The translations under genes were made by a program, and so were the position numbers. From Massilia putida (lineage in GTDB: Bacteria; Pseudomonadota; Gammaproteobacteria; Burkholderiales; Burkholderiaceae_D): DNA of 64,000 bases. The notes below the pieces were generated by a model. It had not been told where the DNA came from. It saw only the letters and a list, made by a program, of their open reading frames with translations, and searched no databases. The stretch is from contig NZ_CP019038.1 in NCBI RefSeq assembly GCF_001941825.1, positions 3,968,001 to 4,032,000 of the forward strand. Direction: 5' to 3'. Each line of letters begins with the position of its first letter. Position 1 is the first letter of the stretch. Positions 9,485 to 16,266 of this stretch are shown piece after piece.

Positions 9485-10330
9485 TTAGATGTAGCGCCCT
9501 ATGTCAGCTTTTTCCCCGGCACCTTTCACTACCGTACAGTAATAGCAATCACAAACGGTGTTTGCAGGTAGGCTCTTTGTCACAATGCCAGTTCGCCCTC
9601 GGTAGGATAATTTGCGATGCGCCGGCCGAAGGCCGGTGACCTGCATGATGAATTCAGTGACTGCGAGAGCGGCTACGACCGCGTTCAAAGAGACCACTGA
9701 CGGTCCTGCTTGGTCGAGGTTGGCCTTATCCACACCGTAAATTCGCTCCCGATCCTCGCGCGCCGCTGGGCTTTCGAGGTCCCGGCGGGCCTCGTCCATG
9801 TCCAAGACGTCCAGGCAGACAAGGCAACCCGGTTGCTCGTCCATTAGCACAACGCGTCCGCCAAAATCTAGTGCGTCGCCTGGAGGAATGTCTGTGGCTA
9901 AGTCGAAGTAGCGAATGCGGTTAGCCAGCGCAAATTCCATCAAGACGAGACGGCTACCTTCATTGTCCACACAGCCAAATATGGTAGTGGCCTTACTGAG
10001 GCTTGAGAGGGCCTCATGGCTGCGCAGCGATGCCTTCACTGGAATGAACTGCACCGTCGGATCGATAGCCTTCACGCTGCGTTCTGCGATGTCTACCTTG
10101 TGCGTACCAGGTACCGCATCATCGTGTCGCGCCAAGATGTAGCGGTTGCGGTTAGTGTCGCTTAGGTCCTCGTCATCGATGCCAATGATGCCAGCAACGC
10201 CGAGACAGGCCAGCTGCGGAATTAGATGTTCGCCAAGGCCACCGCAGCCCACAACCGCAACGAGCTCTCGTGCGATTAGTCGCTGCCCTTCTGCGCCGAA
10301 AAAACGTTCGTTCCTGTCGTGCTTACCCAT
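9485..10330 (-). CDS. E1-like (ThiF/MoeB-fold) ubiquitin-activating enzyme
   Basis: This is an adenylating enzyme of the E1/ThiF superfamily. A Rossmann nucleotide site VGCGGLGEHL lies near the N-terminus, followed by IGIDDEDLSDTNRNR, typical of ThiF/MoeB ATP binding. Paired cysteines in PGCLVCLD and CDCYYC probably bind zinc, and GPSVVSLNAVVAALAVTEF is the usual C-terminal helix. It is the last gene of the Ubl/JAMM/E1 operon and overlaps the JAMM gene. The predicted role is to adenylate the C-terminus of a ubiquitin-like protein and pass it on. I prefer ATG 10330 because GGGGA lies 8 bases upstream; ATG 10345 is also in frame. The catalytic cysteine cannot be assigned with certainty. Confidence 0.85.
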   Translation of the reverse strand: MGKHDRNERFFGAEGQRLIARELVAVVGCGGLGEHLIPQLACLGVAGIIGIDDEDLSDTNRNRYILARHDDAVPGTHKVDIAERSVKAIDPTVQFIPVKASLRSHEALSSLSKATTIFGCVDNEGSRLVLMEFALANRIRYFDLATDIPPGDALDFGGRVVLMDEQPGCLVCLDVLDMDEARRDLESPAAREDRERIYGVDKANLDQAGPSVVSLNAVVAALAVTEFIMQVTGLRPAHRKLSYRGRTGIVTKSLPANTVCDCYYCTVVKGAGEKADIGRYI

Positions 10331-10856
10331 AGCGTAGGTCCCCATAGAATTTACTGCTCAACAATGTTGTTTTCTGGATTTGTGAGCCGGAATAGATGTG
10401 ACCGATTGGTATCGCAGTTTTGGAATCACCGAACCATGCGAGTCCATCGATACTGTTGTGGCCGACGACAAGGGCCGCATACGGCTTCCCTCGCAGTCGC
10501 CAGCGGATATGGGGCACAAATTCAACAAGGCCGAGGATATCTGCCGGGGAAAAGCAGGCAGGTTGCTTGCTTGGGTGGCAGTGCACTTCTAACAGGATCG
10601 CATTGCGCTCATGTGCAAGCTTGATGATGCGCGCGCGCGCCGCATCTGACAGCTCCAGATAGTCGCTCGCCTGCGTGACATAATCGTCGCGCATAAGCGG
10701 AAGCCACTCCTCTACCACAAGTGAGTAGGGTAATTCTTGGGCGCAGGGCTTACAGAGTAAGAAGCCGCCTTCTTCCATGTTGGAATCCCCAGGGAACAGG
10801 TGCTCCTGCATTGCAAGGAGCATAGCCGTCGGGATCGTTATCGTTGCGCTCGACAT
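10323..10856 (-). CDS. JAB/MPN (JAMM) metallo-isopeptidase
   Basis: This 177-residue JAMM-family protease carries the zinc motif EVHCHP followed eight residues after the second histidine by SPAD (pattern HxH...SxxD), with an upstream glutamate in EEGGF as the likely catalytic base. In prokaryotic ubiquitin-type operons such enzymes trim the Ubl precursor or remove it from targets. Its ATG overlaps the stop of the Ubl-E2 gene (TAATG) and its 3' end overlaps the E1 gene, so all three are translationally coupled. The domain is standard length, with no membrane segment or signal peptide, so it is cytoplasmic. Confidence 0.87.
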   Translation of the reverse strand: MSSATITIPTAMLLAMQEHLFPGDSNMEEGGFLLCKPCAQELPYSLVVEEWLPLMRDDYVTQASDYLELSDAARARIIKLAHERNAILLEVHCHPSKQPACFSPADILGLVEFVPHIRWRLRGKPYAALVVGHNSIDGLAWFGDSKTAIPIGHIYSGSQIQKTTLLSSKFYGDLRYG

Positions 10857-11521
10857 TATTTGCCTTGCATGAAGCGAACATTGACCCCGATGGCGAAGTT
10901 GAGCAAGTTCGAACCGCTCGCCACAGTCTTAGCCGGCCGCCATTGACCATTGTCGGCCAACCACGAGAACTGCCCCCACTTACCCTGAAACGGTACGATT
11001 TCGCCGACCGGCTCGGAGTAGTTGTCCGGAATCTGGCCTTTAAAGCGGATGCCTTCCGGCACCAAGAAAGCGTACGGCTCTGTGCCCGGATAGCTGGGCT
11101 GCACGCGCAGCACGACATCGGTAGATTGCCTGTCCCAGCCAATATCCGGCAGCGGCACGGCGGGGAGGTGGAACCAGTTTCCTATGCGGCAGCTGCCTGG
11201 ATAACGCGTTTGCAGGAGCGCCAGCTCTTCGTCCAGACGGGATTCAAACAGCGAATCGCCACGTTTCCACTGGATTTTCTTGGCAAAGCCGTGACCAGGC
11301 TTCAGCTCAACCACCTCATCGGGTGAGAGCGTGCGCTCATTGTTGTCCTTGTCGACCTCGATTACGCCGGCCGAAGCATCCCAGCCACCCAACTCAATGA
11401 TCTGTGCCACTGTAATGGTAGGGGCGTGCCACTCGTGCATGCTGCCTTCGATGTCGATATAGTAAGTTTTTCCCAGCTGCTCTTTGCCATTTTCTTGAGC
11501 TACAATTCCTTTGGTCATCAT
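10856..11521 (-). CDS. Ubiquitin-like domain fused to an E2-like (Prok-E2 type) domain
   Basis: The N-terminal half (about 20-90 of 221 residues) resembles bacterial multi-ubiquitin modules: a YYIDIEG strand, an ITVAQIIELGG helix and an LKPGHGFAKKI end. The C-terminal half resembles prokaryotic E2-like family E proteins, with ELALLQTRYPGSCRIGNW, a VPLPDIGWDRQSTDVVLRV strand and the YPGTEPYAF turn. The only cysteine precedes the YPG segment, so no cysteine sits in the canonical E2 position. I chose ATG 11521 because a near-perfect ribosome site (GGAAGGAG) precedes it by 2-3 bases; the frame continues upstream to ATG 11596. As first gene of the operon it supplies the modifier, the conjugation scaffold or both. 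Confidence 0.75.
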   Translation of the reverse strand: MMTKGIVAQENGKEQLGKTYYIDIEGSMHEWHAPTITVAQIIELGGWDASAGVIEVDKDNNERTLSPDEVVELKPGHGFAKKIQWKRGDSLFESRLDEELALLQTRYPGSCRIGNWFHLPAVPLPDIGWDRQSTDVVLRVQPSYPGTEPYAFLVPEGIRFKGQIPDNYSEPVGEIVPFQGKWGQFSWLADNGQWRPAKTVASGSNLLNFAIGVNVRFMQGK

Positions 11522-11754
11522 TGCTCCTTCCTGATTCAGATCTTTGCCTGCGTCAGCCATGTCGTTGGTCGTAGTTGCGCGTTTTTCGACACTCATGGTT
11601 ATGGTCCTTATAAAGGGCACCGGGAAATCCGGTTGCATGAGCTGTATGACTCCTGAGCAATCCGCCGCGGATGCTGGCGGGAAAAAATTTTCCTCAGGTA
11701 TGAATCCGCAAGCTGAAGTTCGAGAGTCCTATGATGTGAAATGGAGATCCATTG

Positions 11755-12342
11755 ATGCCCCTATCCGAAACACTCGAAGACAACTTGACTCCGCATGAGG
11801 TTAGTGCGCAGCTGCACAGCCTCTCTGTCTCTGCGGCGGACTTCAAACGTGCCGTTTCTTTGGCGAAGATGTGCGCCGCTGGCATTCCTGGGATGGATGC
11901 CGGCGACCTTTTGCAAGAAGCGATGGTCAAGCTGCTGCTGGGCGAACGCGTTTGGCGCCGCGGGGTACACGCCTTGGTGACGCTAAAAATGGTAATGCTC
12001 AGCATCGCGTTCGACGCCCGAAAGAAGGCAAAAGGCGCGATCGATTGGCTCGCCATGATCGATGACGGAACGACGACCCGGGATGCCTCCTGCCCAAGCG
12101 CGCTGGAGCCAGACAACCGTTCTCCTCAGGAAATTGTTGATGGTCGCAGCCAACTCAAATATATCGAAAGCCTGGTGGCAGATGACGCCGATGCTAGTCT
12201 GGTTGTGACGGCTTGGGGTTTAGGGATGCGCGGCGAGGAGGCCGCGCGGGAAACCGGCCTCGAGATGAACCGATACGAGGCCGCACGCAAACGCGTGACC
12301 AAAAAGCTTGAGCCTTTAGCGGCGCTAAGGAAAACCACATGA
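11755..12342 (+). CDS. Sigma-factor-like DNA-binding protein
   Basis: This 195-residue protein resembles small sigma-70-family proteins. AGDLLQEAMVKLLLGERVW looks like sigma region 2, and the C-terminal EEAARETGLEMNRYEAARKRV looks like a region-4 helix-turn-helix. It could be a dedicated regulator of the ubiquitin-type operon, from which it is divergent across a short intergenic region. I chose ATG 11755, preceded by GGAG; a TTG at 11752 is also possible. It overlaps the next gene by four bases (ATGA). Sequence similarity to true sigma factors is modest, so the assignment is tentative. Confidence 0.6.
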   Translation: MPLSETLEDNLTPHEVSAQLHSLSVSAADFKRAVSLAKMCAAGIPGMDAGDLLQEAMVKLLLGERVWRRGVHALVTLKMVMLSIAFDARKKAKGAIDWLAMIDDGTTTRDASCPSALEPDNRSPQEIVDGRSQLKYIESLVADDADASLVVTAWGLGMRGEEAARETGLEMNRYEAARKRVTKKLEPLAALRKTT

Positions 12343-12749
12343 GCTCGCCTACTGAAAAACTGGAGCCGTTCGACGTGCTTCTTGATGCTTATCTCGACGA
12401 ATTAATGGCAACGCCGGATGACGAAATCCTGGATGGTGATGATCCGGCTTTGGTTAGGGCTGCGGGTATGAAAATGCTTGAATCAGCGACGGCTAAGGCG
12501 GGTAAGCTAAGGCTTGCAGCGGCTCGCGAACGCATGGCTGCCCAAAGAAAAAATCCAAAAGAAGGCCTTCTTTTCTCGGGGTCAATTGAAGAGGCAAGAG
12601 CATTCCTACGCACGGCAAGTAACGATCCGAGATTTACGTTAGCCGCTCGCGGACTTGATGAGATGTCTGATGACGATATTCGCCGCCTCTATCAACAATA
12701 TATTCAGCTAACCAGAGAAAAAACTAAGCCTGATGGGGAAAGAGAATGA
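12339..12749 (+). CDS. Small acidic protein of unknown function
   Basis: This 136-residue protein matches no family I recognise. The N-terminal half is acidic (DELMATPDDEILDGDDP), the middle is a basic alanine-rich helix (KLRLAAARERMAAQRK), and the C-terminus again carries an acidic segment (DEMSDDDIRRLYQQY). It overlaps both neighbours by four bases, so it is translated together with the sigma-like protein and the metalloprotease. That setting suggests a regulatory partner or protease substrate, as seen for other ImmA/IrrE pairs, but nothing in the sequence proves it. Confidence 0.6.
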   Translation: MSSPTEKLEPFDVLLDAYLDELMATPDDEILDGDDPALVRAAGMKMLESATAKAGKLRLAAARERMAAQRKNPKEGLLFSGSIEEARAFLRTASNDPRFTLAARGLDEMSDDDIRRLYQQYIQLTREKTKPDGERE

Positions 12750-13543
12750 CCCCTGGTCAGCGCGCAGAGTCTCTTATCGCAAATTTTGGAATCTCTTCTC
12801 CAAGCGAGATTGATATTGAAGCGATTGCCTTCGCGTCTGGTGTTGAAATTCAATACGATAGTCTTAAGGGTTGCGATGCAACATTAGTTGGGGTGGATGA
12901 CCGGGCGATCGCAACCGTGCGACCCTCAAGCGTACGCGGGCGTGAACGCTTCTCCATTGGCCATGAGCTGGGCCATTGGGAGATGCACCGTGGACGATCC
13001 TTTCGTTGCAGGACCGACAGTCCTGACGAGAACCTTGCATCCAACCGTGTGGAGGAGAAAGAGGCTGATAGCTTCGCAGCGCACCTCTTGATGCCGGCAA
13101 CGCTGTTCAATCCACGTGTCAACGCACTCATCAAGCCAGGATTTAGTGCCCTTGACGAAGTGGCACGTGAATTCGAGACGAGTTTGCTGGCAACCTCAGT
13201 GCGGTTGGCAGACGTTAATCAGCTGCCTGTAGCTCTGGCTTGCTACTCGGCTTCTGGCCGGCGTTGGTATAAGTTCTCTAGCGATATTCCGAGGCGCTGG
13301 CGGCTCGAACGTAAGCTCGATGAAGAAAGCTTTGCATATGACCTGCTTAAGTTAGGGAAAATGCCAGGCGGACTTCGTAAGCAGCCTGCCGACGTTTGGT
13401 TCGAAAACTCTGATGCGGATGATTTCGAGGTCTACGAAGATTGCTTTCCGGGAAAAGATGGTGAGGTACTCGTACTCCTCTATTTGGAGGCTGACATGAT
13501 GGAAGCTGAATTTGAAAGGAATGCTAGGGGTCGCAGGTTTTAA
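12746..13543 (+). CDS. ImmA/IrrE-family metallo-endopeptidase
   Basis: This 265-residue zinc protease carries the HExxH motif within IGHELGHWEMH and a downstream glutamate in EKEADSFAAHLLMP. It belongs to the ImmA/IrrE family, whose members cleave repressors to switch on responses such as ICE excision or the Deinococcus DNA-damage response. It is the third gene of a tightly overlapping unit with the sigma-like and acidic proteins, so the set is likely a stress-sensing switch for nearby cargo. The C-terminal half has no recognisable second domain; it could be the sensory part. Confidence 0.85.
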   Translation: MTPGQRAESLIANFGISSPSEIDIEAIAFASGVEIQYDSLKGCDATLVGVDDRAIATVRPSSVRGRERFSIGHELGHWEMHRGRSFRCRTDSPDENLASNRVEEKEADSFAAHLLMPATLFNPRVNALIKPGFSALDEVAREFETSLLATSVRLADVNQLPVALACYSASGRRWYKFSSDIPRRWRLERKLDEESFAYDLLKLGKMPGGLRKQPADVWFENSDADDFEVYEDCFPGKDGEVLVLLYLEADMMEAEFERNARGRRF

Positions 13544-13649
13544 GCGGTCTGCCTGCTGCCTATATGATCCCTACATCAGTAGAACCGAACTACAGTGGAC
13601 GTGACCTGATCGGCTAATTTGTACCCACAGCGATTGTTAGTCTTCGACT

Positions 13650-13866
13650 TCAGGCAACCTGTTTCTGGCGCCGTTCACGTCCGACTGCGGCCGGCGTTCG
13701 GTTGCCAAGCGCAGAGTGCGGGCGCTCATTGTTATAGAAGTGCCGCCATTTCTCAATGATCAGCTTTGCCTCCTGCCGACTGACAAACCATTCCCGGTTC
13801 AGGCATTCATCGCGCAGCTTTCCGTTGAAGCTCTCGACGAAGCCGTTCTGCCACGGGCTACCCGTG
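13650..13866 (-). pseudogene. IS3-family transposase, C-terminal fragment
   Basis: The reverse strand encodes only the end of an IS3-family OrfB: SPWQNGFVESFNGKLRDECL, containing the third catalytic acidic residue, through RPHSALGNRTP to the stop. Everything upstream is missing; at about 13,866 the sequence changes to another IS fragment on the opposite strand. It is inactive debris. Confidence 0.85.
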
Positions 13867-13997
13867 ATGAGGCCCGACAGGACATCTTCGACTACATCGA
13901 GATGTTCTACAATCCGAAGCGCCGGCACAGCTTCAGCAATGACATGTCGCCGGCTGAGTATGAAAAGAAGTATTTTCAGCGGCTCTCGAGTGTCTAG
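13866..13997 (+). pseudogene. Second IS3-family transposase C-terminal fragment, opposite strand
   Basis: The forward strand from about 13,866 encodes FDYIEMFYNPKRRHS and MSPAEYEKKYF, the conserved tail of a different IS3 subgroup. It abuts the previous fragment in the opposite orientation, so the two insertion sequences were joined by deletion. It is non-functional. The following 300 bases (14,000-14,304) contain no gene that I can recognise. Confidence 0.8.
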
Positions 13998-14414
13998 AAA
14001 AGCTGTGGCGATTCAGAGGTCGCCCATGCCCTTCGCTACTATTTAGGTCTGCCTTCGCTTCAATGAATCCGAGGTGGTGCCAAGCTGTTCATAGCAGCGC
14101 CCCTTTGGCAAAGGGATTCTCGGCAGCGTGTTTGGTATACATCGCTTACGCGGTTTCCGCTCCGACCAAACAGGGGAAGTCGCGTTTAGCAACATGAGCC
14201 TTCGCGTGCCGGGCTGCCGCAGACGTATTCGAGCAGCTGCAGAACCGGTTGCGCGCACTAGATGAGTGTCAAAGTCGTGCAGTGTGGCAATAATCAAGAT
14301 AGGCGATTTGACAGACTTTATTCGCTCAACCGCCGAGTGTCTAGTGAACCGCCCCGGGAATAGTGGAGGCTGGTTGGTTTAAGTTAATGCGGTTTCATCG
14401 GCAGCGATCTTGAG

Positions 14415-15230
14415 CTACCGATAGTAGTTTGCCTCAGCTTCCGCGGGCGGGATATAGCCGATTGGTTCCATCAACCGGTGGTGGTTGAACCAGGCCACCC
14501 ATTCCAAGGTTGCCAGCTCGACAGATTCCCGAGTTTTCCAGGTTCGGCGGTGAATCAATTCCGTCTTGTACAAGCCGTTGATCGTCTCAGCCAGTGCGTT
14601 GTCGTAGCTGTCTCCCCGATTGCCGACCGACGGTTCGATACCTGCTTCGGCCAGGCGTTCGCTGTAGCGAATGCTGAGATATTGCGAGCCCCTATCGGAA
14701 TGATGGATTAAAGTTCCATTTTCACCGGGCTGGCGAGCATACAATGCCTGTTCAAGCGCATCCAGAACGAAATCAGTGGTCATCGACGAACTGACCCGCC
14801 AGCCGACAATGCGCCGGGCGAAAACGTCCACCACGAAGGCTACGTACAGCCAGCCCTGCCACGTCGAAACGTATGTAAAGTCCGACACCCACAGCTGATT
14901 TGGACGGTCAGCCCTAAACTGCCGATTCACCCGATCCAGCGGACGTGGGGCGGCAGAATCGGGAATCGTTGTCCGGACTCGCTTGCCGCGCACAGCACCT
15001 TGCAAACCCAGCCGCTTCATCAAGCGCTCGACCGTGCAGCGAGCGATGGCGATGCGTTCCCGGTTCATCTGCTTCCAGACCTTGTCGGCTCCGTAGACCT
15101 TCATGTTGGCCTGCCAGACCCGGCTGATTTCCGGACACAGAATCTCATCGCGCTTCGCCCGCGCGCATCGCTTCGACGAATCACGAAGCTGTGCCGCATG
15201 GCGCCGATAACCCGACGGGGCAATCCGCAA
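14415..15230 (-). CDS. IS3-family transposase OrfB
   Basis: This is the integrase-like half of the IS3 transposase. The catalytic DDE residues are visible in WVSDFTYV, in HHSDRGSQY and in [10 protein letters not shown]. It is normally made as an OrfAB fusion by -1 frameshifting; the orfB frame is open upstream to about 15,329, overlapping the end of orfA. The ATG at 15,230 is only the first in-frame ATG and is probably not the real start. The gene is full length and looks intact. Confidence 0.92.
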   Translation of the reverse strand: MRIAPSGYRRHAAQLRDSSKRCARAKRDEILCPEISRVWQANMKVYGADKVWKQMNRERIAIARCTVERLMKRLGLQGAVRGKRVRTTIPDSAAPRPLDRVNRQFRADRPNQLWVSDFTYVSTWQGWLYVAFVVDVFARRIVGWRVSSSMTTDFVLDALEQALYARQPGENGTLIHHSDRGSQYLSIRYSERLAEAGIEPSVGNRGDSYDNALAETINGLYKTELIHRRTWKTRESVELATLEWVAWFNHHRLMEPIGYIPPAEAEANYYR

Positions 15231-15286
15231 GACCTTGCAGATCGGCTCGACCCCGAAGGTGTCGCGATGCTGATCGATAAAGGCCT

Positions 15287-15628
15287 TCAGGACTTCAAAC
15301 GGCGGTCGAGCTCCGCCTGGGCGAAAAACGCGCTTGCCAGCTTCAGGATTTCGTTCGCCCGCCGCAGCTCTTTGTTCTCGCGCTCCAGGGCTTTGAGTCG
15401 CTCACGCTCCTCTGTTGTCACTCCTGCGCGCTCTCCCTGGTCAATCTGGTCGCGCTTGACCCATTCATGCAGCGTTTGTGGCGTGCAGCCGATCATCCCT
15501 GCAATTGACTCGACCGCCGCCCACAGCGAAGGATGCTCATTACGCTGCTCCCGTACCAGACGGACTGCGCGCTCCCGGACTTCCGGCGAAAATTGCTTGG
15601 CTTCTTGTTCATAGCTCCATTCTCTCAA
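15287..15628 (-). CDS. IS3-family transposase OrfA
   Basis: This 113-residue OrfA has a helix-turn-helix ([18 protein letters not shown]) and a leucine-zipper-like helix ([20 protein letters not shown]). A slippery TTTTTC stretch in the codons for SAFFAQAE, near 15,325, is a likely site for -1 frameshifting into orfB. It recognises the element's ends and dimerises the transposase. Confidence 0.9.
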   Translation of the reverse strand: MREWSYEQEAKQFSPEVRERAVRLVREQRNEHPSLWAAVESIAGMIGCTPQTLHEWVKRDQIDQGERAGVTTEERERLKALERENKELRRANEILKLASAFFAQAELDRRLKS

Positions 15629-15765
15629 GAGTTGGAGCCTCCATCAAATCCGGGGCGGTTCACTAGTCTTCTGCAGAGCATAATTTGACAAACATTGCTT
15701 CCTCGGTAAGACGCGTAAGTTGTTGATTTTAATAGGTCAAATTTGACAAACATAATTCGACCTAT

Positions 15766-16266
15766 TCATAAATAACCGGCCCGCCAGTCGGCCTCCGTCG
15801 CGGCGAATTCGGCCTTCTGGGCCTGCACGCCCTTCTCGACCTTGCCCCAGATGTCGATATCCCAGTTGGTCTGCGTGGCCAGATTGAACTGCTTGGTGAA
15901 CGGTTGCCCCGTGACTTTTTCGAAGCTCGCGCCCGCGCCCGCGTCGAGGGTCGGCAGCGCGCCGGCCCGCGCTTCTCCGATCTGCGCATTGGCCACGCCG
16001 ATGCGGGCGGCAAGCACGGCCAGGTCGAAGTTGCCGGCGAGCGCGCGGCTCACGAGCTGGTCGAGATAGGGGTCGTGGAATTCGTGCCACCAGTCCGGGA
16101 CGATCAACTCCGTCTTGGACAACGGCAGGCTGGCCGAGTTCGCCCACGCGGTCTTGGCCGGCACGGACGGCTGCGCGTACGGGCGCATGCCGACGTCGGC
16201 GCAGGCGGCGAGCAGCAGGGCGGCCGCTGTCGCTATGACCAGGCACAGAAGACGGGAGAACATCAT
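15766..16266 (-). pseudogene. Outer-membrane efflux lipoprotein (NodT/TolC-like), truncated by the mobile block
   Basis: The N-terminal 166 residues of an RND-type outer-membrane factor are present: a lipoprotein signal ending in LLLAAC, then the family's DWWHEFHDPYLDQLV, ANAQIGEARAGALPT and QTNWDIDIWGKVEKG. The protein should continue for about 300 more residues after DWRAGYL, but runs into a stop where the type-A transposon end begins. The start (16,266) overlaps the stop of the FHA/HD-GYP gene by four bases. If this was the outer-membrane channel of the peptide exporter further right, its loss would matter, but that link is only contextual. Confidence 0.85.

Larger units (their letters stand above)
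14345..15662 (-). mobile_element. IS3-family insertion sequence (IS51-like group)
   Basis: This is a complete 1.3-kb element. Its terminal inverted repeats both read TGAACCGCCCCGG inward from each end (14,345 and 15,662), with the similar GGAGGCT further in. The flanking bases CTAG are duplicated (14,341-14,344 and 15,663-15,666). It contains orfA and orfB on the reverse strand in the usual frameshifted arrangement. It sits between the first and second sites of the second type-A transposon end. Confidence 0.93.
14305..15770 (+). repeat. Second type-A Tn7-like end, interrupted by IS3
   Basis: Motifs close to ATTTGACAAACA occur at 14,305, 15,682 and 15,741, followed by CCTATTCAT ending at 15,770. 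Removing the IS3 element and its 4-base duplication brings the spacing to roughly 50-60 bases, like the copy at 9185-9328. The sequence beyond 15,770 is coding sequence of a truncated native gene, so this marks the border of the mobile block. Confidence 0.6.
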
